In this document: positions 43,301 through 46,788 of the stretch, one piece after another | Layout: each line of letters opens with the position of its first letter | Position numbering within the stretch: position 1 is the stretch's first letter | DNA from: Dastarcus helophoroides | Taxonomy: Eukaryota > Arthropoda > Insecta > Coleoptera > Bothrideridae | Assembly: GCA_028583605.1 (NCBI GenBank) | Contig: CM053327.1 | Coordinates: 40,591,059-40,655,058, forward strand | Reading direction: 5' to 3' | DNA length: 64,000 bases | The notes under the pieces: model-generated | The model's input: only the letters and a program-made list of their open reading frames with translations | The model's database searches: none | What the model was told of the DNA's origin: nothing | Translations under genes and position numbers: made by a program

Positions 43301-46259
43301 GGAAATTTTTAAAAAGTGTAAATTTGGTAAATAACTCAAAAGATTGAGAAAAAGTCGAAATTTTGAAAAAAGAACACATTTTCAAAATAAGCCGAAACTT
43401 TGAAACAAATAAATTGAAATTCTGAAGCAAAGAACTTGAAAAAAGTTGTCAAAACATACCCAACTCAAACTTTTGAGAAAAAGGGGAAATTTTTAAAAAG
43501 TGTAAGATTGCGAAACAACTCAAAAGTTTGATAAAAAGTCGAATTTATAAAAAAGTGGTAATTTTACAGAAATTTAAATTCTTCCAAATTTTTTAAAAGT
43601 CCTTTACTAACTCGAATTTTTCAAAAAAAACTTCGAGAAAAGTGGAAATTTTGAAACAATGGAAATTAAAAAAAAATGGGAATTTTTAAAAAAAGTGGAA
43701 ATTTCGAAAGATCTACGTTTCAAAAAAAAAAAATCGAAATTTGTTGTTAAATTGTCAAAACATACCTACCTCAAACTTTTGAGAAAAAGGGGAAATTTTT
43801 AAAAAGTGTAAATTTGGTAAATAACTCAAAAGTTTGAGAAAAAGTCGAAATTTTGTAAAAAGTACACATTTTCAAAATAAGCCGAAACTTTGAAACAAAT
43901 AAATTGAAATTTTGAAACAAAAAATTCGAAAAAAGTTGAAATTTTCGAAAAAAAAAACATATTTTCTAACACGTCGAATCTGCACAAAGTTGGGTTTCCA
44001 AAAAAAATTCCAAACTTTCAAAACAATTGATTTCTGTAAATAAAATTATATCGGAATTTAAAAAATTGGATTTTCGGAAACATATTTTCAAAAAAATGTA
44101 GAAATTACTAAGAAATTTAGAAATTTTAAAAAAGAAATCAAAAAACCTTAAGATAACATCGAATGTAAAAAAAAATTCCAAATTTTCACAAGGAACGAAA
44201 TAATGTAAAAACAAATTAAAAACAGTCGACCCCTTTTAAATAAAAATTTTGAAAAGAGGAAAATTTCCAAAGATCGAAATTGTCAAAAAAAAAAGTCTAA
44301 ATTTTGAAAGAAACGAAATTTTATAAGAAATTAAATTTTTCTAGAAGAGTTTGTAAATATGAAGAACTCGACATTTTAAAAAAACTTGAATTTTTCAAAA
44401 AATAGTGATAACTTCAAGGAAAAATTGAAATTTGAAAATAAAAATTTGAAAATTAAAATTTTGAGAATCATACTTTTGAAAATAGTGGAAATTCAATTAA
44501 ATCTTCTGTAACGAAACACCTATTGCTAAATTGAAAATGTTTACAATCATAAGTATAACTCAGTTTTGGCCTTCTTTGGCCTCATTAGTATTGTCGATCA
44601 TTGTAAACACTTTCAACTTAGAGCTATTCGTCAGCCACATAAATGCTTAACAAACAATTGTTTCATTTATCTAGTAGTTTTGAATTTAATTATCACAAAA
44701 AATCAACTTTTGAACCGTTCAACTTTTAAGAAAAGAGTACATTACAAATCAAAAGTAAATTTTGAACTGTTGCACCATTTGGATGTTTTTTTAATTTTAA
44801 ACGAGGTGGTTGATGAATCTTAAGATGCGTTCAATCTACTCATAAATCGAATAAATCCGTTTATAATCATGATACAATACGATATTTCTTATGCTATGGA
44901 TTCTTTTAAATGAAAAATATTTTTAAAACAAAATATAATTGAATCGATTATTGTTGAAAGGTGCTGCTCAAGACTGTAAAATGCAGATTCAGTTTCTAAA
45001 ATTAGTAAATTTATGCATGGTCACTAATGTTCTCGAAATCTAGGGGCAAGTTGGGATAATTCTTTCTTTCCCATGAAAATCAATAAACCATCGGTCAACT
45101 TGCCCCTTTCGCTAGAAAATATTGGTGGCCTTAAAGTCTTTCCGGTCGCCTCCCCCAGATGTTAGGATATAAATAGGTTTTATAATAAGGGACAAGACAG
45201 TTTTAACCAGGTAACCAACAAGGCAGAATAGATGAGTGTGAAATTAAAAGACTTTTTATCAATTCAGTCTAACCGAAGACGATCCTTAGAGTTTAACCTA
45301 CTAACTTTAATCGTACGTCAGTTCCGGTACAATACGTGTTTAACTCATCGTTTCGTACTGAACAGGTGCTAAGTAGCTTTTTCTAAATTTTCTTCATCAT
45401 CTCAAAATTGTCCATTTGCTGTACTTGGCATCTTTCGACCACAAATGACAACTAAATTCCAAAAAGTATGTACATTTATGGTATGGTTAATGTAGCCCCA
45501 ATCAACACCAAATGCTCAGTATACCTTCAAAACGTCAGATTGCTACCTGACGCTAGTTTGTGTTAAAATGTAGCTTATAATCAACAATAATCGATTCAAC
45601 TGAATCTTATTTGAAAAAAGTTGTGTAGCGACAAAATAATGCTAAAAAATATATAACTGAATCGATTACTATACTGAAAGGTGCTAAGTAGATCTTTCTA
45701 AATTGTCTTCATGTAAAATTTGTCCGTTTGCTATACTTGGCACCTTTCGACCACAAATGACAACTGAATTCCAGTATGTACATTTAGGGTATAATTAACG
45801 TACCCCAATCAATACCAAAGGATCGGTATACCTTCAAAACTGCCTGATGGTGCTTTGCACCAAAATGTCACTTAGCCCCTTTCAACAATAATCGATTCAA
45901 TTGCATCTTGTTGTGTAGCAATATTTTATTACTATACAAGTTTTTGTACACGTAAACAACTTTTCCATAAATAATTCAACGAAAAAATTTGACTACTAAT
46001 GGGTTGGGTAGGACGTCTCCTCTTCAGTTCAAAATTATGTGTATACTGTTCTTCTTCATGAACTCAACTGCCACTTACATAATTTTATCCAGATTATTAA
46101 AGAAATCTCCATTTTTGAGGTCCTGGAGGCAATATATCCTTGGCGATATTTTTAAACAGTTTACCTACAAAGTGATTGTGTTGATAATCATTTGGTAGTT
46201 CCAACAGTTTGCAATAGTACCCATTCCCGCAAAACGTCCTGCCAGCTTATTTTTTCCAT
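2925..46259 (-). CDS. mud: Mud / NuMA-LIN-5 family spindle-orientation protein, complete 12-exon gene
   Basis: The CDS joins, 5' to 3' on the minus strand: 46259-46221, 46164-46079, 40192-39678, 39621-39407, 35691-35302, 31335-25417, 9653-8370, 8320-8255, 8013-7590, 7070-6853, 3350-3087 and 2984-2925. All splice phases agree, giving 3,159 codons plus stop. Residues 1 to ~160 resemble the NuMA hook/CH domain (W-V-N followed by LQD...FF). A TPASPLQQILKSP segment at the NuMA SPASP position follows, then coiled coil to about 2,870. The tail holds the NuMA/LIN-5/Mud motif at ~3,014-3,040 (RFSELAWRNSLLPPHLKSSY; human NuMA has RRN..PPHLK..YP) and a basic end. In this family the N terminus contacts dynein light intermediate chain, the coiled coil dimerises, and the tail binds Pins/LGN and microtubules to orient spindles. 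Drosophila Mud is somewhat shorter. Family call: sequence plus established knowledge. Exon joins: inference. Confidence 0.9.
3014..3075. repeat. 13-bp minisatellite inside mud intron 11
   Basis: About five units of AACGATGCATCAA with small changes occupy more than half of the 102-bp last intron (2,985-3,086). Confidence 0.85.
3087..3350 (-). CDS. mud: mud exon 11 (basic C-terminal tail)
   Basis: 264 nt, phase 0 at both ends, from TTATTTGTAG to GAA/GTAAGT. It encodes SGNVGLDDSLCKLLPGEK, then a Pro/Lys/Arg-rich stretch (KKPGPPTPSKNGGRLSL, KTPKRSTPNRIKALFVGKAA). The TPSK/TPKR sites look like proline-directed kinase sites; this is inference. Confidence 0.88.
3351..6852 (-). repeat. mud intron 10: AT-rich tandem arrays
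   Basis: 3.5 kb made almost entirely of A/T-tract repeats. Bases 4,870-6,480 repeat a unit with GTCAAGATTTGAGATACAAA (near 4,905, 5,145, 5,657 and 6,160). A 21-bp subrepeat (GTCGCAATTTCGAGGAAAAAT) is run in tandem at 5,283-5,375, 5,829-5,900 and 6,302-6,445. No gene. Confidence 0.85.
6853..7070 (-). CDS. mud: mud exon 10 (NuMA/LIN-5/Mud homology motif)
   Basis: 218 nt, entering in the second codon position. It encodes QSIQMEDEDEMFNNKYLADL, then EGRCDLAVDATKNRFSELAW and RNSLLPPHLKSSYPAESQF, ending at K/GTACAA. The RNSLLPPHLKSSYPAES core corresponds to RRNRVCPPHLKTCYPLES of human NuMA, the most conserved block of the family's tail next to the Pins/LGN-binding and microtubule-binding regions. 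Confidence 0.92.
7131..7218. repeat. 39-bp-arm hairpin
   Basis: Arms reading CTTCGGGGATTGGACCGTGT and onward are repeated in reverse with one mismatch around a 10-bp purine loop (AAGAGAAGAA). Confidence 0.9.
7262..7387. repeat. MITE-like inverted repeat with (AAT)n loop
   Basis: Arms AAGGATTCTATAATGCACAG... (about 43 bp, two or three mismatches) flank a short spacer and an (ATA)n microsatellite of about ten units at 7,321-7,350. Confidence 0.85.
7590..8013 (-). CDS. mud: mud exon 9 (end of coiled coil, Ser/Arg-rich linker)
   Basis: 424 nt encoding ESLMRIIRGLKERLFESEKQ, then a non-helical linker rich in S, R and T (SRESLASILSRESF, RRASTLPKART). It ends with one base before GTAAAT. The Ser/Thr/Arg clusters look like the phospho-regulated tails of NuMA proteins; that is inference. 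Confidence 0.9.
8014..8254 (-). other. mud intron 8
   Basis: 241 bp of unremarkable AT-rich intron between GTAAGT and TTCTAG. Confidence 0.8.
8255..8320 (-). CDS. mud: mud exon 8 (22-codon microexon)
   Basis: 66 nt between CATCTTCAG and AAT/GTAAGT encoding IKLYRDEVSKEMSKAREG and KDEN. It is in phase with both neighbours and separated from exon 7 by a 49-bp intron. Confidence 0.88.
8370..9653 (-). CDS. mud: mud exon 7 (coiled coil)
   Basis: 1,284 nt, phase 0 at both ends. Acceptor TTCTTATTTTTAG, then RKFNVLLAEKESLDQNIQEL; donor ATG/GTAAGT after LEKMKDKM. The join to exon 6 (LLEEQE-RKFNVLLAEKESL) keeps the heptads. Confidence 0.92.
9654..9911 (-). other. 5'-most unique part of the 15.8-kb mud intron 6, acceptor side
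   Basis: AT-rich intron sequence next to the exon 7 acceptor. No gene. Confidence 0.5.
9912..9979. repeat. Imperfect hairpin, copy B
   Basis: Same hairpin as at 1,190-1,257 with a few differences, again directly followed by the 126-bp tandem array. Confidence 0.75.
9980..11028. repeat. ~126-bp tandem satellite, about 8-9 copies
   Basis: A monomer containing GTTTAAAATTTTGGTCC and TTTTCAAAACTTGGATTTTT recurs at about 120-129-bp steps (near 10,012, 10,128, 10,252, 10,371, 10,499, 10,627, 10,753, 10,883 and 11,012). The array resumes at about 15,117 after the gypsy element. Confidence 0.85.
11125..12459 (+). pseudogene. gypsy pol: protease and reverse transcriptase (broken)
   Basis: The retropepsin active site reads ALVDTGANGNF at about 11,174-11,206, followed by a TGA at 11,245. 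Later VVEGLNEEVILGYPWM is the typical protease C-terminal flap/ILG block. The RT starts around EMMASKIIEPSTSEYISPVV with a TAG at 11,806 in PKKDGT/RFCVDYRQLN. STLDLKAGYWQIPL, LPFGLKNAPGTFQ and the catalytic YLDD (about 12,113-12,124) follow. The frame ends at a TGA at 12,457. The order and motifs fix the family; the stops show it is not functional. Confidence 0.88.
12460..12936 (+). pseudogene. gypsy pol: RNase H (broken by frameshifts)
   Basis: FILQTDASGVGMSAVLYQ carries the first RNase H Asp. ISYASAKFTPAEQRYYANEQ and ECLAIVWAVKRYR follow with the Glu. The frame then shifts near 12,700-12,730, and the next piece (WALFLQQYSFTIERCPGK, NELPDELSRHP) is the normal end of RNase H. It belongs to the same element as the flanking RT and integrase. 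Confidence 0.85.
13042..14184 (+). CDS. gypsy pol: integrase region (380 codons open)
   Basis: An H2C2 zinc-binding head is visible (H in HDSQLAGH, then CLLCAQ). The catalytic core follows with D in IACDLMGPYP, D in ITDNGPQF and the E region in NPAELPNREIKKSI. A GPY/F-type tail (RWQGPYAIIRAAGE) is also present. This is a complete-looking integrase fragment, but the rest of pol is broken, so it is a relic. Its acceptor D, D, E residues seem kept. Length after the core fits Ty3/gypsy integrases without a chromodomain. Confidence 0.88.
   Translation: MLAQLQTPLGPDPEDWERRSHQLNIEQDDHLYRREMMRLIVPQSMIERVIFEYHDSQLAGHPGREETADAISRHFFWPSVSQDVAQYVRGCLLCAQFKRKPPHAAADLRPRQSTEPWQTIACDLMGPYPVTDDGNRFVLTVTDLFFRWVEAFAIPETRTSRITQLLEEQVFHRYGYPREIITDNGPQFLSHRWTRSCEQWKAAHWTTATYHPRANPAELPNREIKKSIQIRLSGQDSSSCDAYLPATLFSLRRRRNAATGKSPSEILMGHLLLGPGEWDTAATPPPRDITDQRKVARRNQALYIRKRWPQRRRHLHQYLPGDSILVRNEVRRPFEARWQGPYAIIRAAGETCYWIFRDGLLQKIHVDRLRPAPPIRPVTE
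14185..15116 (+). mobile_element. gypsy 3' untranslated region and probable 3' LTR
   Basis: A G-rich tract (AGAGCGGGGGGGAATT, about 14,540) looks like the polypurine tract. The LTR would begin just after it and contains AATAAA at about 14,926. I cannot verify the ends because no second LTR is present. Confidence 0.5.
15117..15420. repeat. Resumption of the ~126-bp satellite
   Basis: Two further monomers of the array seen before the gypsy insertion, then a transition to another repeat family. Confidence 0.75.
15421..16265 (-). repeat. Dispersed repeat with hammerhead-like motif, copy 1
   Basis: Homologous to parts of 19,150-19,850 and 24,700-25,280 in the same orientation and to 23,200-23,900 in the opposite one. 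It contains the conserved block ACGCGTTTCGATAGCCAAG...TCTTCAGAGAAGATACTG. No coding capacity. Confidence 0.75.
16100..16140 (-). ncRNA. Hammerhead-ribozyme-like motif, copy 1
   Basis: On the minus strand the segment has TTCT, CTGAAGA, a GATA/TATC stem, GAAA, a minimal ACGCGT stem III, T, then AGAG. This fits the CUGANGA...GAAA type-I layout, with stem I TTCT/AGAG. Against it, position 10.1/11.1 would be U-C rather than G-C. Possibly a decayed ribozyme, or a look-alike. Confidence 0.35.
16266..17939. repeat. AT-rich repeat DNA with (TAA)n microsatellite
   Basis: Degenerate TCGAAATTTT arrays and a (TAATAA)n run at about 16,985-17,023. A short complex stretch at 16,265-16,325 (GTGGCGGCTCGCGTATAGGC) may be the end of another element. 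No gene. Confidence 0.65.
18795..19165. repeat. Satellite insertion in the left arm
   Basis: About three 126-bp-type monomers that are absent from the matching place in the right arm (near 23,870). Confidence 0.65.
19660..19700 (-). ncRNA. Hammerhead-like motif, copy 2
   Basis: Same layout as copy 1 on the minus strand. The last strand of stem I reads GGAG, giving one G-U pair. Same 10.1/11.1 defect. Confidence 0.3.
19919..20104. mobile_element. Mariner-type MITE, left-arm copy
   Basis: 186 bp between TA dinucleotides, with ends CAGGGCGAGTCAC and (reversed) CATAGGGTGTTC. The matching copy in the right arm is at 22,942-23,127. The 110-codon open frame on its minus strand is a chance frame. 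Confidence 0.6.
20105..20676 (+). other. Noncoding 5' end region of the DD41D element
   Basis: About 460 bp (20,105-20,570) are matched in reverse at 22,480-22,940, so they act as long terminal inverted repeats of the transposon. No open frame of note. Confidence 0.65.
20686..21717 (+). CDS. DD41D mariner/Tc1-superfamily transposase, nearly intact
   Basis: 343 codons without interruption. A helix-turn-helix region spans residues ~60-105 (STELQISQTSVSRILRKN). The catalytic core has D146 (VLFTDECTF), D237 (FQHDGAPAHY) and D279 (SPDLTKPDFFLWG), with 41 residues between the last two, the spacing of the DD41D (rosa-like) lineage. WIGRGGPVAWPARSPDL is typical. By comparison with the second copy of this family at 56,948, translation should start about ten codons earlier, where ATA now stands before TTTTCTCAAGAAGAA. 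The original start may therefore be lost and the ATG at 20,686 used instead. It would cut and paste the surrounding inverted-repeat DNA at TA sites. Activity is unproven. Confidence 0.88.
   Translation: MVYALASADRNPFLASRIYAQRFADRRHPNSAAFAKLRERFERTGSTKCEKKERRKPTTHEENQVLVAAAVVQDPHLSTRIISTELQISQTSVSRILRKNKFHPYRVQLVQELNQVDFNNRMQFCEWALRKLQEQNDFLDNVLFTDECTFHKNGFVGRHNSHYYHTENPHWIRLLNHQHRWSLNVWGRVIGRFVVGPHFFNEHLNANNYLHFLQNQLPEMIDNSPLAVVRQMCFQHDGAPAHYGRDVREFLNTQFSNKWIGRGGPVAWPARSPDLTKPDFFLWGHVKQVVYQEPPTTREDMMDRVRVAFQNINENVLVDVNNPLLQRLRICHREAGGYVEHLI
21718..21809 (+). other. 3' flank of transposase, centre of the inverted repeat
   Basis: AT-rich 3' untranslated stretch without features, ending where the reversed copy begins. 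Confidence 0.4.
21810..22275 (-). pseudogene. Decayed inverted copy of the transposase 5' half
   Basis: The minus strand matches the intact gene from about codon 17 (TATGCCCAACG) to codon ~172 (GAAAATC.TCATTGGAT), with many substitutions, indels and stops. It covers the DNA-binding region and the first catalytic Asp only. It is part of the right arm of the palindrome. Confidence 0.8.
22276..22941. repeat. Right-arm noncoding end of the DD41D element
   Basis: 22,480-22,940 mirrors 20,105-20,570. The stretch 22,280-22,470 is less well matched and AT-rich. Confidence 0.6.
22942..23127. mobile_element. Mariner-type MITE, right-arm copy
   Basis: Reverse complement of the MITE at 19,919-20,104, again bordered by TA. 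The 103-codon frame starting at 23,009 is the counterpart of the chance frame in the other copy. Confidence 0.6.
23343..23383 (+). ncRNA. Hammerhead-like motif, copy 3
   Basis: Plus-strand copy: TTCT-CTGAAGA-TGATA...TATC-GAAACGCGTT-AGAG. It is in opposite orientation to the other three because it lies in the right arm. Confidence 0.35.
24693..25416 (-). repeat. Dispersed repeat with hammerhead-like motif, copy 4, next to mud exon 6
   Basis: AT-rich repeat homologous to 15,421-16,265, ending about 130 bp before the mud exon 6 donor. The remaining bases belong to intron 6. Confidence 0.7.
25101..25141 (-). ncRNA. Hammerhead-like motif, copy 4
   Basis: Minus strand. It differs from copy 1 only in the presumed loops (stem III loop AC instead of GC, stem II loop ATTTGGC), while the stem strands GATA/TATC and TTCT/AGAG are kept. 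Confidence 0.35.
25417..31335 (-). CDS. mud: mud exon 6 (giant coiled-coil exon, 1,973 codons)
   Basis: 5,919 nt without interruption, from acceptor ATTTTTCAG (INEATHLLKSYEIDL) to donor GAG/GTAAAT (GGQLLEEQE). It is nearly continuous heptads rich in L, E, K, Q and N, the long rod that dimerises NuMA-type proteins. The opposite strand has many open frames in this stretch; they are shadows of the heptad codons. GC content is clearly higher than in the flanking introns. Confidence 0.95.
31575..31658. repeat. 21-bp minisatellite, four copies
   Basis: Unit AAATTTCGCATTTGTCTGCG with minor changes, in mud intron 5. Confidence 0.85.
31671..32792. repeat. 280-bp satellite, four tandem copies
   Basis: Starts TTAAAAGTCAGAG at 31,671, 31,951, 32,231 and 32,510. 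Copies are highly similar over most of the unit (for example GCAAGTTTAGAGAATTTTAC is in nearly all), pointing to recent amplification. Confidence 0.92.
32793..35060. repeat. AT-rich repeats with a ~696-bp duplication
   Basis: Bases ~33,575-34,260 and ~34,271-34,960 are two copies of one unit. For example AAACGCGACATTATCAAAAA recurs 696 bp apart (about 33,947 and 34,643). This fills the rest of mud intron 5; no gene. Confidence 0.8.
35073..35131. repeat. Minisatellite ACTACAGATACAGATA
   Basis: Three to four units of about 18 bp, 170 bp from the exon 5 donor. Confidence 0.8.
35302..35691 (-). CDS. mud: mud exon 5 (coiled coil)
   Basis: 390 nt, phase 0 at both ends, between acceptor TTCTACATTTCAG and donor AAG/GTATGT. 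It encodes ARKLEIEYSTFKEKYIESEK and on to NDNQSLLVK, continuing the heptads. Confidence 0.9.
35787..35801 (+). repeat. 15-base G run
   Basis: Homopolymer of G in mud intron 4 (a C run in the transcript). It is also a likely place for sequencing-length error. Confidence 0.9.
36016..39324 (+). mobile_element. Pogo-like DNA transposon, apparently complete
   Basis: Terminal inverted repeats of at least 26 bp begin GGGTAGATGTACCGTTTGTG at 36,016 and end with the exact complement at 39,324. Both are flanked by TA (36,014-36,015 and 39,325-39,326), the pogo target duplication. It encodes one spliced transposase gene and sits in mud intron 4, opposite to mud transcription, about 80 bp from the exon 4 donor. 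Confidence 0.93.
36644..38940 (+). CDS. Pogo-like transposase (CENP-B/jerky-type DDE), spliced, 721 aa
   Basis: CDS joins 36,644-38,234 and 38,366-38,940; donor GAAG/GTGAGT, acceptor CACTTTTTTAG, phase agrees. A 5' untranslated intron from GTAAGT at ~36,268 to TTGCAG at 36,638 is likely. Residues 31-70 form a Psq-type helix-turn-helix (ALELVKNGCAIATACNQYKV). Around 137-150 is the CENP-B-type DNA-binding end (GRKWFEGFLKRHPRV). The catalytic core is D198 (FDMDETAV), D307 (VFLDGHVSH) and D343 (THILQPLDV), DD35D by my count. Exon 2 encodes a Lys/Glu-rich basic tail, probably nuclear targeting. No stop or frameshift is visible, so this copy may be autonomous. It could also be a domesticated gene, but perfect TIRs argue for a transposon. 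Confidence 0.9.
39325..39406 (-). other. Remainder of mud intron 4 beside exon 4
   Basis: TA duplication plus about 80 bp to the weak exon 4 donor. Without the transposon this intron would be about 400 bp. Confidence 0.7.
39407..39621 (-). CDS. mud: mud exon 4 (coiled coil)
   Basis: Begins after TTTATTTAG with AA, which completes a Glu codon. It encodes TQLEQKKLEISRLRSEVAEL and on to QYKEK. It follows exon 3 after a 56-bp intron. The donor must be AAG/GTTCTT, a weak site, but it keeps phase 0 and the heptad pattern into exon 5. Confidence 0.75.
39678..40192 (-). CDS. mud: mud exon 3 (end of hook domain, start of coiled coil)
   Basis: 515 nt, entering with one base and leaving one base (donor TTAG/GTTTGT). 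It encodes EKEISGQKESTLKCLRNFL..., a helical domain comparable to NuMA residues ~60-150. TPASPLQQILKSP and the first heptads (KLKLELENEKDEKAFLQEEL) follow. These last two stretches match NuMA in order and spacing and were the main key to the gene's identity. Confidence 0.9.
40768..40860. repeat. GC-rich hairpin in AT-rich intron
   Basis: Outer arms AAAAATTGAAACACA and TGTGTTTTAATTTTT enclose two direct copies of ACTAGTCCCCTGTC. It looks like a short MITE. Confidence 0.7.
40861..41089. repeat. Degenerate A-tract repeats
   Basis: Diverged units leading into the 487-bp satellite. Confidence 0.6.
41090..43970. repeat. ~487-bp satellite, about six tandem copies
   Basis: The block AAAACATACCTACCTCAAAC (or variant) recurs at about 41,320, 41,806, 42,295, 42,777, 43,266 and 43,755, steps of 482-490 bp. 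Each monomer itself contains a half-unit repeat (a second ...CATACCCAACTCAAAC). Confidence 0.92.
43971..44520. repeat. Degenerate AT-rich repeats
   Basis: Diverged TCGAAATTTT units; no gene. Confidence 0.6.
44521..46078. other. Complex part of mud intron 2
   Basis: Two diverged direct copies of a ~300-bp unit at about 45,360-45,605 and 45,675-45,915 (shared TTTCGACCACAAATGACAAC). A short inverted repeat lies at 45,042-45,108 (GGGGCAAGTTG ... CAACTTGCCCC). No coding exon recognised. Confidence 0.6.
46079..46164 (-). CDS. mud: mud exon 2 (hook/CH-like domain)
   Basis: 86 nt encoding VNCLKISPRIYCLQDLKNGD and then FFNNLDKI plus two bases. It ends at a perfect GTAAGT donor. The two bases AT join C of exon 3 to make Ile. 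The LQD...FF..L.KII pattern aligns with LQLQDCSIFIKII of NuMA. Confidence 0.85.
46221..46259 (-). CDS. mud: mud exon 1 (start codon, 13 codons)
   Basis: Reads MEKISWQDVLREW and ends at a GTACTA donor in phase 0. A 56-bp intron (46,165-46,220) ending in TTTGTAG follows. Joined to exon 2 it gives W-VN, matching the L..WVN opening of NuMA. In the genomic frame the reading runs into a stop, so the intron is needed. The donor is non-optimal. Confidence 0.75.
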
Positions 46260-46610
46260 ATTTTACTTCTTATATTATATTTTTTAGTCACTACGATATT
46301 TAAAACAAACATACAAACCTCACAACATATTCAAATAATCTTAACGGATAGAATTTAAAAAATAGTAGCGCACGCAGAAACAAACGTCACACTTCTGTCA
46401 TAGAGCAAACGAATTTATCATTTGAACTAAAATGACAAATCATAGATGCGGAAAGTGGAAAAGATTACTTGGTAGATCATTTGTACTAATGCTGCTTTTA
46501 GTATTTTCGTTCGCCATTTTGAAGTTGTTTTATCCTGGATACTGAAAGAAGCGTCACCGACAGCTTGTAACACAAGGACGAAAAAAAAAGGCGTCTCACA
46601 ATTCATTAAT
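46260..46610 (-). promoter_or_regulatory. Compact serpin-mud intergenic region, must hold the mud promoter
   Basis: Only about 360 bp separate the serpin stop from the mud ATG. The mud promoter and 5' untranslated region therefore lie here or overlap the serpin 3' exon. No TATA box is obvious. The placement is inference. Confidence 0.45.
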
Positions 46611-46616
46611 TTTATT
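46611..46616 (-). terminator. Serpin polyadenylation signal
   Basis: AATAAA on the minus strand begins two bases after the serpin stop codon, an unusually tight 3' end. Confidence 0.6.
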
Positions 46617-46618
46617 GC

Positions 46619-46788
46619 TTACAGTTCAACAAAAATGTCTGGTGAAAGTACTCTTCCGTACAACAAAAGCGGGCCAGTTACATTTATTTTCACTAATACG
46701 AGGAAAGGTCGATCGGCCAAGAAGGTTTTACTTTCAGGCTGAGAAGGTGTTTCAGCTGGCGATGTAGATTCTTCTTTCGTAGTCACAT
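46619..46788 (-). CDS. Serpin reactive-loop and C-terminal exon
   Basis: 170 nt from TTCTTGTAG, encoding VTTKEESTSPAETPSQPESK, then TFLADRPFLVLVKINVTGPL and LLYGRVLSPDIFVEL, stop. In several insect serpins the exon at this position is alternatively spliced. I saw no second candidate exon between 46,790 and 47,256. Confidence 0.9.

Larger units (their letters stand above)
40193..46078 (-). other. mud intron 2 (5.9 kb, mostly satellite)
   Basis: It holds AT-rich arrays at 40,260-44,510, including six copies of a ~487-bp monomer and a short GC-rich hairpin. About 1.5 kb of more complex sequence follows, with a duplicated ~300-bp unit. No internal gene was recognised. Confidence 0.8.

Noticed and set aside
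41090..43970. Regular direct repeats as a CRISPR array
   Set aside because: Units are ~487 bp tandem monomers without spacers in a eukaryotic intron.
45155..45215. TATA-like sequence (GATATAAATAGG) as a promoter
   Set aside because: It is on the plus strand inside a mud intron with no plus-strand gene following.
45989..46260. Possible piggyBac-like fragment on the minus strand (KLLELPNDYQHNHF...)
   Set aside because: The same bases read in the other frames, with a 56-bp intron, give mud exons 1 and 2 with perfect phase and NuMA similarity, which explains the region better.
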